Assembly (NCBI GenBank): GCA_003508835.1
Contig: PUFA01000070.1
Location: 620,001-684,000, forward strand
From: Eonycteris spelaea
Lineage: Eukaryota > Chordata > Mammalia > Chiroptera > Pteropodidae
Length of the DNA stretch: 64,000 bases
Reading direction: 5' to 3'
Below the pieces are notes generated by a model, which searched no databases, was not told the DNA's origin, and saw only the letters and a program-made list of their open reading frames with translations. The translations under genes and the position numbers were made by a program. Shown here in pieces: positions 1-11,159 of this stretch. The first letter of the stretch is position 1, and each line of letters begins with the position of its first letter.

Positions 1-217
1 CACATAATATTCCAGGTATAGGTCCTCCAGGGTTGGGTACCAGGACAGGATAATGTTTTCAGGTATATTGCTAATACTCATCATAACACTCAGGTTATCA
101 TTAGCTGTTTTGGCCGAAGGAGGGCAGTTCCAGTGGAACATCCTCTGGCTATTGCCAGCAACCATGTAGCCAGCCGTTAGGGAACATAATGTCTTGAAGT
201 TGCTAAAATACTTTCAT
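1..217. other. unassigned sequence at window start
   Basis: I see no coding potential, RNA gene or repeat family that I recognise here. Confidence 0.4.
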
Positions 218-455
218 TTATTTATTCAACAAGTATTTAAAAAGTGCTGAGCCTGTGCCAGTCTCTGCTATAGTTGTGGGGAGGGTAGAGAACAAAACAT
301 TCCAAGTCTCTGTCTTCATGGAGCATATGGAGTAGTGTGAAGAGACAGTTGACAAATACAAACATGTATGATAAGTCAGGTTGTAAGTTCTATGTAGGAA
401 AATAAAGCTAGGTGAAGGGAATAGAGGAAGACTGGGCAGGGAGTTTGGTTAAGTT
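218..455 (-). repeat. L2 LINE fragment (antisense 3' end)
   Basis: It begins with the antisense L2 terminus (tattcaacaagtatttaaaaa, then a degraded 'cctgtgccag'). It continues with the L2-typical 'gagaacaaaacattcc', 'cttcatggagc' and a GA-rich part. This is an old dead LINE copy. Confidence 0.65.
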
Positions 456-1009
456 AGAAAAGTCTTAATCTTTGCATAAGACAGAGAGATTTCAAAGATA
501 ATAGCGGAGATAAAGCTTCTCTCAGCCAGGTCATAGAAGGGAGAATAGGAGAGGAAATGGGAGGCTGAGACACCAATGCAGTGCTGATGAGGGGCCCTAC
601 CCTGCACTCCTCCCAGTAATGTGAGGGGAGTAGAATGTTGTGACTTCTCCAAACATCACATATACTCAAGCCACTTCCTCTACGTGTTCTAGAAGAAGCT
701 CAATGTTTCCTCTTACTTAAGTTTCAGAGGAGGGGCTCTGGAACAGGTCTGGAACCAATTGGATGACGAGGGATAGTGCCAGGGAGGGAGTGGGGGCCTT
801 AGTGGGAAAAACAGTGCCTTTGAGTCTTGTCTGTGGAGCAATGTTTTTAGAACAAATGTCTTTTCTCTCTCCTCCAGTGGCAGGGGAGCAGGATGGTATG
901 AGACTGCCCCTGTTTGGGAGAGGCTGTTGTCCTTGGTGGGCTAGCAGGATCAGTTGGATCACTTTTTGGATATTTTCATCTTCATCCTTTTATACTTTTT
1001 CTTGGGGAG
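456..1009. other. unassigned sequence
   Basis: Short frames occur on both strands (for example 763-1161 plus), but they overlap each other and run into an L2 fragment. I see no gene or known repeat here. Confidence 0.4.
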
Positions 1010-1235
1010 CCTTCTTCATGCCCACAAATATAGATTTAATATTGTCTTCTTTGTGCTCCAACACTACCTCTATTATAGTAGCATTGACCTTACTGTACTG
1101 TCTACTTGTCTGTTCCTCCTACTTGACCATGAACCTTTTGAAAGTAAAGACAAAATTATAATTGTCTTTATATTCCCAACACCCAGGATAATGCCTGGGT
1201 CAAGGTAGGCAAGCAATAATGATTTATTACATTAT
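1010..1235 (+). repeat. L2 LINE 3' end (sense)
   Basis: The stretch 'ataattgtctttatattcccaacaccca' followed by 'gataatgcctgggtcaaggtaggca' matches, at roughly 75-80%, the L2 3' UTR pattern 'gtctta..tatccccagtgcctggcacatagtaggc'. Confidence 0.6.
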
Positions 1236-1429
1236 AAAGAAAAACAAATGCATTAACTCTGTGTCATGAGTATTCTGTTACCTGGTATGAGTAACTGGAG
1301 TAGGTAAAAGAGAGTGACTAGCCTAAGCAATAAAACTCTTTTCTGTTTAACAGATCTTACATAACAACAACTATAACCACATACAGTGTGTCTTTCATCT
1401 TTACTCTATTTACTTTCTTTTAAATAACA

Positions 1430-1560
1430 GATTGAGGCTTATTTGCTCTGAAAAGCCTTTGCTGATTATTCATCTTACAATCTCCTAGCCAGTATCCTTT
1501 TCCCGAAGATGTTGCCTGTTATCACTTTGACTGTAGCCATAAATATGTGTTCCTAGATTT
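1430..1560 (+). repeat. possible L2 fragment
   Basis: The words 'aaaagcctttgctgatta' and 'aatctcc' resemble the L2 3' region coding for '..FPDLLLK..'. The copy is too decayed to be sure. Confidence 0.3.
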
Positions 1561-2066
1561 TGCAGTCAGCCCCCTCCCACCTTTCTTCCCCCCACATTGT
1601 GTTCTTAGAAATCATATCTTTCATAAAATAGAACATTTTCTCCTTGAGCGACAATGTTGTAATTAAGGGCTGACCAAGGACTCAGCAACTAAAATACAGT
1701 TATGATCAATAACATGTCAAAAAGACAAAGCTAATACTGCAATCCTCTAAAATAATTTAACGTAGTAAATATTATACCCCAAGTCCTATTAAAATAGGTC
1801 ATAAGAATACTGATTAAATAAGGATGCCTGGAATTATGTAAGATATAAAACCAAAACCCTATTTATCATATTTTTTTTCTAAAATTAACATCTATATTAA
1901 AATAAATATTTTCAATATATTAATGAACAACAATTTGTTCTGCTTTTAAAATAGAAACAGAACATTGGAGTCTTATTTAGATAGTGTAGACCTCTTTTTA
2001 AAAATGTTCATTGAAAGTTATGTCCCTTTTGCCCTTCACAGGTTGTCCTCTCTGAAGCAGAGCTTT

Positions 2067-2442
2067 CCAAGTAATTTGATTGATCCTGTAGTTGCACCCA
2101 ATTAGTAGGCTCAAGAGATGTTTCCTGTAGTTTATGACAAAGGAGGTGTTTCTTTCCTCCTCTGAAAAGCCAATCCAATATTTCTAACCTTTCTCTTCTC
2201 CTTTGCTTTATTTATTTCAAGCTAAAAGAGTAGCTGCTCAGAGAAGACCAAAACAGAGCTGGGACAGATACAAAATGGCCTTAAATCATTCAAGCTCCAC
2301 TTCCTTCTATGCATGATTCTGTCTCAATTTAATTTAATTTTCATTGTAAAAACAATAAAACAATTGCTGATTGTGAGCGAACGCCAAAAAAACCCCAAAA
2401 AACCAAACCAAACCAAACAAAAAACAAAAAAACCAAAAAAAA
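2067..2442 (+). mobile_element. candidate retro-inserted RNA copy (376 bp)
   Basis: The segment is bracketed by the 8-bp direct repeat AGAGCTTT (2059-2066 and 2443-2450). An AATAAA signal sits at 2354-2359 and, 25 bases later, an impure A-rich tail (2385-2442, A with C interruptions) runs up to the right repeat. That is the layout of a transcript copied in by L1 machinery. I do not recognise the source RNA. The 8-bp repeat could be chance, and the left repeat is not preceded by an ideal L1 cleavage site. Confidence 0.4.
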
Positions 2443-2443
2443 A
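2383..2443 (+). repeat. A-rich low-complexity tract (CAAA-type)
   Basis: This is about 60 bp of A runs broken by CC or C. It looks like a degraded poly(A) tail of the preceding candidate insertion. Confidence 0.8.
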
Positions 2444-2660
2444 GAGCTTTAGAACATCTGTGACATGATTTCTAAGAGGTCTTACTTAAAATTCAATGAA
2501 CAATTCAATCAGTATTTACTGGGAGACATCCATGCACCAGGCCTGAGGTGGCCGTCAGGAGAGGCTGCGAAAATGACACAGATGGCCTTTAAGGAGTCCA
2601 GGGGAGGTGTGGGTGTTATGAAGGCAGAACTTAAGCCTAGTAATGGGAGCTTCCTATAAG

Positions 2661-3599
2661 ATAATGGTGGACTTGAGTGACCCTCTCTGGGAGTATTTTG
2701 GTCATGTGTCCAATGGGTTTGTTATAGACACTGATCTACAATCATGTCTGGTAAGTGGAAGGACATTTAGAAACTGTTTAACAAGAAGTCGTTGTGCTTT
2801 CTAGTGAGATTTTTTGAAATATGCTTCATGTTTAATTAAGAAAAATCTCATAATCTCATTGGAAACATAAATAGGATTATCATAATGTTTGGTAAAGGCT
2901 GATACTATAGACAATAGGGAATCCAATTAAGGGGACATAAGGGTGCGAGTAACATCGAGGGAATGATCCCCTTAGCCTTAAAGTGTGGAACACACTGGGT
3001 AATTGTTCAAAGAGGAACTAAATTGGATGATCTTAGCCTGGATTTAGGTGGTTTAGCTATTATTTCTCTCAGAATTTTTATGTGTTTTTTTTTTTTCAGG
3101 AGACAGCAAGTTCCAAACTTCCATGATAATAAGACATGTCCATATGCATGGTTCTGTGGGGGAGAAATGAGTAACCTCGGGGATAAGATTATTTCCAAAT
3201 AATCTCTCATAAAACAAGATATGCAAGTAAAGCAATCAGTAAGTGTAATTCAGATGTTAATGATTGTGTCTGATTTTGTTTGTCTGGAAAGTTGTTGCTG
3301 TGTGGCAGACTTATCCACCTTTTTTGATCTATAAAATAATTTTCAAGTGATTTTTCATAAGTATGAATCCAATGGGAAACAAGACCCCAAAGGTTTTCTT
3401 TTTTCTCAGAGGCAACACAGTACTGTGTTTAGATTACTCTGAGCTTGTTTTATATATATTTTGCATAGAATGCATTTCTAAAAATAAGTATGACCTCAGT
3501 GGAAAATTCGCATGAGTTAAAAAACATGGGTTGTCTCCGTAAACATAATGTTCTAGAAGTCAAAATATATGCAAATAATCAAGAAGCAGCCTGAATGCT
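2661..3599. other. unassigned 0.9-kb stretch
   Basis: No gene or confident repeat is seen. It contains a T10 run near 3087 and ordinary AT-rich sequence. Confidence 0.4.
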
Positions 3600-4040
3600 A
3601 ACACCCCATCATGTCTTCATCGTAATCCCTTTCTACCGGTTCTGTTGTCCTGTCTCTCCTCTCTCCAGTTCAGCCTTCATACAACTTCCTGGGTTATCTG
3701 AACTAGTCAGGCCTCTCCCTTACCAGACCCCTTCGCTGGCTCCCTTTTGTATTTTGAGGAAGGCCAATCTGGCTAGCACGACACATGAGATCTCCACATT
3801 CTGGCTTTTGGGTTTATTTCCCACCATTGTCCAGCACACACTCTACATTTTCACTGCATTACATTCTCCATAGGGCACGTCTTATTTAAATCTTCATACT
3901 TTTGCATATAATATACCTTCGCCTGCAAAGCAGTTTCCTCTTCGATGAAACCTTTTCTTATTACTTCAGGAGAAGGAGCAATCTTTCTCTGCATAAAGGA
4001 TCTCTATTATGTCAAATGCTTCATCATTACTTAGTAAAAT
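3600..4040 (+). repeat. L2 LINE fragment (sense, C-terminal/3' UTR)
   Basis: Pyrimidine-rich L2 landmarks appear in order: a 'cagaccccttcgctggctccc' equivalent, 'tttgcatataatataccttcgcctg' and 'cttcgatgaaaccttttctta'. The last matches the L2 'tcctccaggaagccttccctga' position. It is decayed and non-coding. Confidence 0.55.
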
Positions 4041-4712
4041 GAAACTCTTTTTTTTATGCCTCAGTTGCTGCTAAGACTCCAAAGTTTGAGATGGGAAAAA
4101 TAGGTGCCAAGTACTACCATATTTCAAAGTGGGATGCTAGGCCACATATGCTGGGTTTGCAAACGAGATGCTCTAAGGCCAAGTTTTTGAGTTCATGACC
4201 TACTTCTGGTATGCAAAAGAGTGAAGAGTCTGAGGGGAAGGACCGTTCTTCCAAGAGCATTGACAATGTGTGCTATACGTTCTCTCTCCGACCTCACAAA
4301 GAAGGAATGGAGGGAGGGACTTTGCTCTCTCATCAAGTCAAGCAAGAGGGTTAGAACAGGACCATTCAAAAGAAAAACAGAAATCTCATGGGGTTTGAGG
4401 GCAAAGGGATAGTCATTTGTTCTATGCCTGAGAATAGTGAGGGCAAGAGATGGGCTGGAGTTGCCTGCCTGCTGGCAGAGCAGAGGGAGACAGGTCTTCA
4501 CAGGAATAAGCTGCACTTTCATTCACAATGACTGGCAAGAGTGTATATTTCTCATTGACCAGAGGTAGAACTCACAGCGGCAAAACAGCCTTATTTTTGA
4601 ATCCTACCCAAGAAGATAGCCAGAAGAGAGCAGCAACTCTCCAAGATGAGGTGTGACTCTGGATGGATGGTGGAGTCAGAGAGAAGAATCCAAAGTCAGA
4701 AGAGAGGCACTA

Positions 4713-4714
<2 letters not shown>
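4041..4714. other. unassigned sequence
   Basis: Overlapping frames of about 60-109 codons lie on opposite strands around 4193-4522 with no family signature. I see nothing else. Confidence 0.4.

Positions 4715-4767
<53 letters not shown>
4715..4767 (+). repeat. (TG)26 microsatellite
   Basis: 53 bp of uninterrupted TG. The Val/Cys-rich reading frame across it is an artefact of the repeat. Confidence 0.97.
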
Positions 4768-4769
<2 letters not shown>

Positions 4770-5324
4770 AGGAGGCTGTTCAGAAGGCCCCATGGAGGTT
4801 ATCCCTGATAATCCCACAAAAGAAACCCATAATATGAACAGTTCCTCTATGTTCAGAGAGAATGGCTGCCAGATCTCAAGAGTACTGGATGGCTAAGAAA
4901 GCTCCTACTCTTTATCTCTCCCTTTCCTCCACTGACCCTGATGGAGGCAGAGGCAGTATTGGGAGGGGACTAAAGAAGAGAAGACGCAAAAGGCAGGAAG
5001 ACTGAGGAAAGGTTCACTCTACCCCTTCTTCCTTACTGTTTGTTTCCCAGCCTGAGGAGATGAGAAGCTTTAACTTTGAATGAAATTCAGATTATTGATC
5101 TACAATCAGACTGTTCTTGTGACTAACGGACAGAGGGACTTTGCACTACAAACATTCAAAAGAGTTTATGGAATCGGCCCAAGATTTCATCCACTCCCCA
5201 TGTAAAGAAGATAGTCCATAGAATAGAGTCAAAGCACTAGTTGAGAGAAAAAATAGAATTCTCACTGCGACTCCAGTTTGGAGACCTGCTTTTTCAATGT
5301 ACCAGCTATATTTGTTTATTGATT
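4768..5324. other. unassigned sequence
   Basis: No gene or repeat is recognised between the TG tract and the next L2 copy. Confidence 0.4.
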
Positions 5325-5455
5325 TGTTGACCTCTTTATACTGAAAGTTTCTTGGGGATCGAGACCATATGTTATATCCATCTTTGTAAATCTTGATGAA
5401 TCAGTATTCCACATAGCAGATGTTTGTTGAATGAATAAATAAACAAATCAATTGA
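5325..5455 (+). repeat. L2 LINE 3' end (sense)
   Basis: It ends with 'cacatagcagatgtttgttgaatgaataaataaa', the hallmark L2 3' terminus, preceded by 'cttggggatcgagaccatatgttatatccatctttgta'. Confidence 0.8.
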
Positions 5456-5464
5456 TAAATGAGG

Positions 5465-5720
5465 TCATGTAGAGTAGTGATTTAGGTTCTAAACTTGGGA
5501 TTTGCAACTTATTGGTTGTGAGTTCTTTGACCAATTACTTAACTATGTAAACCTTGATTTCACTTCCTTTTAAAAATATTTTAAAGTACAAAGTAGTAGT
5601 TATCTCATAGGATTTGAGGATTAGATGTGAGATAATGCATGTATTATGCTTAGCACAGTAGCTGGTATGTAATGAATGTTCGATAAATGAGAACTGTAAT
5701 GGCATCATTATTATTACTAT
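5465..5720 (+). repeat. MIR SINE (sense)
   Basis: It follows the MIR consensus throughout: 'gtagagtagtgatttaggttct', a central 'ttgtgagttctttgaccaattacttaac', then 'gaggattagatgtgagataatgcatgta' and 'tagcacagtagctggtatgtaatgaatg'. It is nearly full-length and old. Confidence 0.85.
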
Positions 5721-5769
5721 TGTTAGAATTGAAGCTGCATTGATTAGTAGGCACTGACCATTCCCCCAC

Positions 5770-5850
5770 TCCAGCTGGGTCTGGTGTCCTTATCTTGACA
5801 GTATATCCTTGACCCCAACAGGGCCTGGTGACTTGTAGACAATAAATGCT
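5770..5850 (+). repeat. L2 3' end fragment
   Basis: 'ccaacagggcctggtgacttgtagacaataaatgc' fits the L2 terminal 'cagggcctggcacatagtaggcactcaataaatgc'. Confidence 0.5.
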
Positions 5851-5867
5851 TCAGTGTTTTAATAAAG

Positions 5868-5950
5868 TAGTGATCACTAGGGGTGAGGTTATCAGAGAAG
5901 GCTTCATGGTAGAGGTGGGCTCTGAACAATGGGTAAAATTTGGATTTCTT
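5868..5950 (-). repeat. L2-like fragment (antisense)
   Basis: 'ggttatcagagaaggcttcatggtagaggtgggctctgaac' resembles the antisense L2 'ggtcagggaaggcttcctggaggaggtgacatttgagc'. Confidence 0.5.
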
Positions 5951-6218
5951 TAGGGAGTAGGTCTCTAACTCATTTATTAACATCATGTGTAAATCAGGAT
6001 ATTATCTACTGTAGTAGATACTGTTTTGGGCTTCTCAATAGGATTTTCCTTGTTACTTTTCATTTTGATAAGAGACAAATTCTCACTTGGAGAGAGGGAA
6101 GCAAGCACAACAGAGGGAAGCAGAGCCTGGAGACAGGAGAGAACTGATGACAAGACTTGAGCTTTATCTGTTGCAGGAAGTGACACCCAATGGAGGAATT
6201 TGAACACTCAGACAACTC

Positions 6219-6989
6219 TGTTAGAGGAAGGAGAATTTAATGCCGGTGGAGAGTGTGGGGCATTCAACAGACCCAAAGCACAATCTCCCCTTGGCTAGAT
6301 TTCTTACAGCTTATATACCCTTGCAGTGTCCGTGCAAAGGGTGCGTGATTCCTTTGTCTGAGGTTTCACGTTTGCCTCACGACTCAGGATGGGAGGGGGA
6401 GCTTCTGGTGAGGGCCTATAAAGGAGGAGGACTTTCCAGACCACTGGTCTTACAGGTTGTTTGTCTTGCGACCTTGGCATTATCAGCACTGTTATAGGAT
6501 TCTCGAACAGAGAGAAGGGGCATTGAGGCTATAAGTAGGAAGCAACACTTATTAATGCCAGCACCTGCTCAATGGATTCCTATCCAATGGCTGAGCCCCA
6601 ATTGTAACATAACAAGTTTTTTACAGCCTTGTTATTCCTACACAGCTACAGAGATAAGGAAGAACATTAGTTGGTTGGCGAGCCATGAATCAACAGATGT
6701 AAGCTGGAGAGTCCTTGAGGTGGGGGAGGTAGCTATGGGAAAACATGTTAGCTGGAGAGTTCTGGAAGGGGGTCAGAGGGCAGTTAGGAATGGGCTTTAA
6801 CTGGCTGAGTTGGTCATTTCCCTGCACCCTTTCAGATGACCCCTCTCCTCTCTCATATCCAGCTACATCTAAAGCCAGAACACTCCTGGACTTCCAAGTT
6901 GCAGGAGCCGATACTCCTCACTCCCTTTTTTCTTAAGTTAGTTTTAGTTGGGTTTTAGTCGCTTGCATCAAAAAGAGACTCAACTAACA
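6219..6989 (+). mobile_element. candidate solo LTR-like element
   Basis: It starts TGTTAG and ends CTAACA, a perfect 6-bp inverted TG..CA terminus 771 bp apart. The last 60 bp ('cttaagttagttttagttgggttttag', then 'cgcttgca') follow a 3'-end pattern common in old mammalian ERVL/MaLR-type LTRs. I found no matching target-site duplication, and the left 300 bp could belong to another element. Non-coding. Confidence 0.4.
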
Positions 6990-7274
6990 GGACAGAGTAA
7001 TGAGATGGTATTTAACTCTGAATTTTAGAAGAACATCACAGTGAATAGAGCTAGACCTATTTAAAGTCTAACTCGAAATTACAACTTGTAGGTTGTTTCT
7101 CATTACCTTGTTGGTGGTAGATCATTCTTACCCTTTGACTCAAGGCAGTATGGGAACAGACTGGTGTCTGCATTTTCCCTTTGGAGCTTGTTACTTTTCT
7201 CATAACAGATGAATTATTTGTAAGCAAAAATTAAAGATAAAAATCAATTCCCATCATCTTAAAAAAAAAAAAAA
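6990..7274 (+). mobile_element. candidate retro-inserted 3' end with poly(A)
   Basis: ATTAAA (7230-7235) is followed 25 bases later by a pure A14 run (7261-7274). That is canonical spacing for a polyadenylated RNA copied into DNA. The upstream sequence is unrecognised, and no target-site duplication was found, so the left boundary is arbitrary. Confidence 0.3.
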
Positions 7275-7533
7275 GCGGTGAACTTGTCCCTAGAGTTATG
7301 AGAGCTGCAGAATAATTCATCTATAGAGTGCTGCTGGGAGGCAGAGCCCATCAAGCCCACAGAATTCAGCGTTAAGGGGACTGACAGTTTTATGCTTTTA
7401 GATTACAAGTTTTTATGCGACAACAATCAGGGCACAGAACATAGGTATAGGTACATAGTGGTATGTTTTATAAAGACATAGGTGGGATCTTTGAAATCAG
7501 AATGCCTAAGGCCTACGAAGGTTTTTAAATGTT

Positions 7534-7552
7534 TCTCTCTCTCTCTCTCTCT
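7534..7552 (+). repeat. short (CT)n
   Basis: 19 bp of alternating CT. Confidence 0.9.
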
Positions 7553-7564
7553 GGAGAGATGTAC

Positions 7565-7720
7565 AAGATGTGATGAAACATTAGAAGGCAGCTAACTCAG
7601 ACTTGGAGGTTCAGAGGCATCTTCTAGAAGAGGTTACATCCAAGTTGAGACCTAAAAGATTAGTGGAAACTAACCAGGTAAGGAGGAAGATGGTGGGAAG
7701 AAAAAATTCTAGGCAGAGAC
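7565..7720 (-). repeat. L2 LINE fragment (antisense)
   Basis: 'cttctagaagaggttacatccaagttgagacctaaaagatta' fits antisense L2 'ctggaggaggtgacatttgagctgagacctgaaggatga'. A '..ggtaaggaggaagatgg..' piece follows as expected. Confidence 0.6.
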
Positions 7721-7739
7721 AATAAATAACACAGGCAAC

Positions 7740-7945
7740 TAATTTAAAACATATATTGAGTGCTTACTGTGTCTGGCACAGTGCTGTTACTTTGTGGTAT
7801 TTAAAGTAGAATTTGTGCTAATCCTATGAGTAGGTACTATTATTCCAGTTTACAAATGAAAAAACTGAATATTAAAGAGATTAAGTGAATTACTGAAAAC
7901 CACAGTTTGTAAGTGGTGGATCTAAGATTCAAACTAATTTAAGAG
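7740..7945 (-). repeat. MIR SINE (antisense)
   Basis: The order is 'atattgagtgcttactgtgtctggcacagtgct', 'aatcctatgagtaggtactattattcc', 'tttacaaatgaaaaaactgaa', 'agtttgtaagtggtggatctaagattcaaac'. This is the whole MIR core in reverse. Confidence 0.85.
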
Positions 7946-8740
7946 CACATATTAGGGATGAGATAATGTCCAAGATGCTTGCAGAAATGAACAAAACACA
8001 TTTTCATGTCCCTTACAAAGCTAACATTCTAACTTTCTGTAATACTCTATTATAGAAATGAATCTGAGGTAGAGACACCTGACATATTTAGGAAGCTAAC
8101 AGCTCCTTTATTTCCAAAGGAATCTTGGAAATTTGTTGCCCTATGGAGTGGAGATCAACCAAACTGTTAGAATGCCAAAGTTGGTTCCTTGAGATTGAAT
8201 CTGCTGCCAATATGCTTAATTAGGGCAGACAAGGGAGGTATCATTAATAATATTGTAATAAATATGTAGGGGCAGTGGGGTACTAGATTTAGTGGGGCAA
8301 TCACTTTGTGAATTATATAGATCTCTAATCATTACGCTGTATAACTGAAACTGATATATTAATGTATGCCAACAATGACAAGAACAACAAAGATAATGGT
8401 TTTGTAAAAAGTCACTGAAGGAAGTAGACATGACATTGAGTAGTCACATATTTATGTTCTAGGATTTTTTTTTAATACACTGGGTCTGTTTCATAAAAAA
8501 AGAATTCAAAGAGACAGAGTAGGAATTAAGTATTATTATAAGGTTCTGTAGATTCTATAGCTTTAATAATGTGGTTCTTTAAAATCTGTCATTTCTGCAA
8601 AGTGGAGAAGTAAAGTTTTATTATGGTGGACACAATTATTTTTTATTCTTTAGAAATATTGTTTAAATTGTGTTTCCTTCTGGTTAAATGCTGAAGTAAA
8701 AATATAACAGAAGATTAATGTAATTTTATTTATATAATAC
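7946..8740. other. unassigned 0.8-kb stretch
   Basis: AT-rich sequence. I see no gene, RNA or confident repeat. Confidence 0.4.
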
Positions 8741-8744
8741 CTTA

Positions 8745-8930
8745 TAACTACTGAGCTGATCACACATGCTGTTTCATTAAATCCTCTCAACCCTGTGAAA
8801 TACAAATTATAATTAATATCATATTAAGTATAAAGAAAGGGTTCAGGAAGGTAATATAATCTTCCCAAGGCCACAAGTGGTGTAGCAAGGACCTGAACTT
8901 AGAAATTCTGACTATAGATCTTGAGCTGGC
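8745..8930 (-). repeat. MIR SINE (antisense)
   Basis: 'tttcattaaatcctctcaaccctgtgaaat', then 'tcttcccaaggccacaagtggtgtagcaaggacctgaac'. This is the reverse MIR layout. Confidence 0.75.
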
Positions 8931-8959
8931 TGGGTACAGAAATGAAGAGACTAACTAGG

Positions 8960-9165
8960 CTCTTGTGTCAGTTGGCCTTGAATTGTTCCCCTACTGTATC
9001 TTTATAAATTACTTAACTTTTCAACTCTCAGTTGCCATTTCTGTAAAATGAGGATAGTAATACCTACCTCAAAGTTCTGTGGTGAGAATTAAATGACATT
9101 ATTACTAAATGTGAAGTGTTTGCTTAGCACATAGTAAATGATTGTTAGTATTATTGATAAAGAAT
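8960..9165 (+). repeat. MIR SINE (sense)
   Basis: 'attacttaacttttcaactctcagttgccatttctgtaaaatgaggatagtaatacctacctc', then 'ggtgagaattaaatgacatt' and 'tgcttagcacatagtaaatg'. It lies head-to-head with the MIR just upstream. Confidence 0.88.
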
Positions 9166-9226
9166 AAAGGGAAAAAAAAAATGACTTAACAATGCCTTCT
9201 TATTTGGAAGAAACAATACATTAAAA

Positions 9227-9430
9227 CAGTGGTTCTCAATTGGAGGCAATTTTGCTGCCCATGGGACATTTGGCAATGTCTGGAGACATCTTTGGTTGTT
9301 ACACCTGGGAGGCACTCCTGGCATGGAGTGGGTTGAGATCAGAGATGATGCTAAACATCCTACAATGTACAGGTCAGCCACAAAGAACTATCTGGCTAAA
9401 TGTCAATAGTGCCCATGTTGAGAAACCCTA
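9227..9430 (+). mobile_element. MER20 (hAT-Charlie non-autonomous DNA transposon)
   Basis: A full-length copy from CAGTGGTTCTCAA to GAGAAACCCT, with the internal signatures 'gggacatttggcaatgtctggagacat' and 'gctaaacatcctacaatg'. It is flanked by a perfect 8-bp target-site duplication CATTAAAA (9219-9226 and 9431-9438), as hAT transposition makes. It encodes nothing. MER20 copies are known to act as enhancers or insulators in endometrial cells of placental mammals; nothing here shows that this one does. Confidence 0.93.
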
Positions 9431-9438
9431 CATTAAAA

Positions 9439-10534
9439 CACAGAGATTCATTGAGTATACTTTTAATGAGTCATGCAAACATCATTTCTCTAAGCACAGA
9501 AGAACTTGAAAATAGGAGACAATGTATTATCTTGGCTAGTGTAGAACACAAAATAATTTTAAGGAAATGATGTAGCTTACACTGAACATATGAATAGAAT
9601 GATAATGTGGAGTTTCTAATTAGAAAGAAAATTTATCAGTTTAAGAAAAGTTCTTTGTGGTTTAGGTGTACAGTTTTCAAAACTGCCAACTTATGATATA
9701 ATTACTGAAAAAAATTTTTTCATATGATGAGATAGCTTAACTTCATCAGTAAATGGCCTTAGGGGGACTTCTCTAACATTCTTTCTGATATTTTTCAATA
9801 GCTAGGGTTTAACAACACCAGAAACCATGATTTAATGAAAAAAAGAGAGAATTTTTATTTAAATGGAAAATAATATAATTTAGATTTATTAGTATAAGAC
9901 CAAAATGAAATATTCTTCTACATTGAAATTAGAAGACTCAGTGCATTTCTTCATGATCTTAGCCTCTTTAACTTGAATATTTCAAAACTAATTATACTAA
10001 AAAATTGGATCCCCACACCAATTCACTTAGATTGTATTGATCATGATGAACTAATTTCTTTAGATTTATGATCTGAATAATTTATTATTGTGTAACCCAT
10101 TCCACATTAGTGGCTTTTGCAAAATAGTACAAAAAAACATTCTTTTGCCAACTTCTATTCATGTTTGAAGAAGAGTTTCCTGTGTGTATGTCAAAATTTG
10201 TCACCACAGGGCCCAGAGATGTCATATTATATAGGTACTGACATAAAGATGTAGAGAGCACTTAAAAAGATAAAATTTTTAAATAGGAAATACTAAAGAA
10301 AGATGCATCATTGTAGTCAAACCAGTCTTACCACCATGACGGCGACCTGAATGGTGTTCCAAGAAGGGCCTCAAATGTGTTGTACATGGCATTTGCTTCT
10401 CTCATTCTACCAGGGTCACCTTGCCTCCATGATTGAAGTAAGAAGTAGGTGTGCACTGAAAGGAGAAGAGTGGGGATAAGAGAAGGGAGGAGGCATCCAT
10501 TTTATTCCTTCATCCCTTCATCCACTCAATTGTC
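9439..10534. other. unassigned 1.1-kb AT-rich stretch
   Basis: No repeat family or gene is recognised. A near-ideal translation start context at 10330-10342 is followed by a stop after four codons. Confidence 0.4.
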
Positions 10535-10680
10535 AATTAAAAAGTATATGATTTAAGGTGTATAACTTGATTCCACACACACACTGTGAAATATTCACCA
10601 CGATTAAGCTAATTAACATACCCGTCACTTTCAATAGGTACCATTTTTTTGTGTGTGTGGTGTATTCCATACGTATTTAT
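10535..10680 (-). repeat. L1M 3' UTR fragment (antisense)
   Basis: 'aaggtgtataacttgattcca', 'tgtgaaatattcaccacgattaagctaattaacatacccgtcac' and 'taggtaccatttttttgtgtgtgtgg' are the reverse of a common L1M/L1MA-type 3' end. Confidence 0.75.
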
Positions 10681-10980
10681 TGATATCAAATAAGTGCCAA
10701 GTCCTGTGTTTGTTTGGCAACAGAAAAGAGGAAGGGGAAGGCATAATAGAAAGAAAAGAGAATGGCTTGAGAAGGAACTATCTGGCCTTCTCTTGATCTC
10801 ATAAAATTTATAGTTTTCTGGAGAAAAACCATTAGATTATTAGACAAGCAATTTGTTACACTGGTCATAATTACAATGATAACAAATACAGGCATTATGA
10901 GAAAAAATGACTAGAGGAACTAATCTAACCTAAGAAGTCAGCAGAGGTAGCTGGCAGGTGCAATCTTTCTTAGTGTGTAA

Positions 10981-11020
10981 AAACAAAACAAGACAAAAAA
11001 AACAAACAAAACCAAAAACA
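10981..11020 (+). repeat. A-rich tract
   Basis: Runs of A interrupted by C or G; low complexity. Confidence 0.85.
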
Positions 11021-11159
11021 AGGGCATGGCACGCAGTTGATAAGCATCACCATTCAGAAATAAAATAGTCCTAATTAAGTGTGAGGTTCTAAGTCTTTAA
11101 AAGACAGAATTCTGCAGATGGTGATTTTTACTATTAAATTAATAGAGCAAACCAGTCAA

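Noticed and set aside
10330..10342. Ideal translation start context (ACCACCATGACGG)
   Set aside because: The frame stops after four codons and there is no sign of a transcript.
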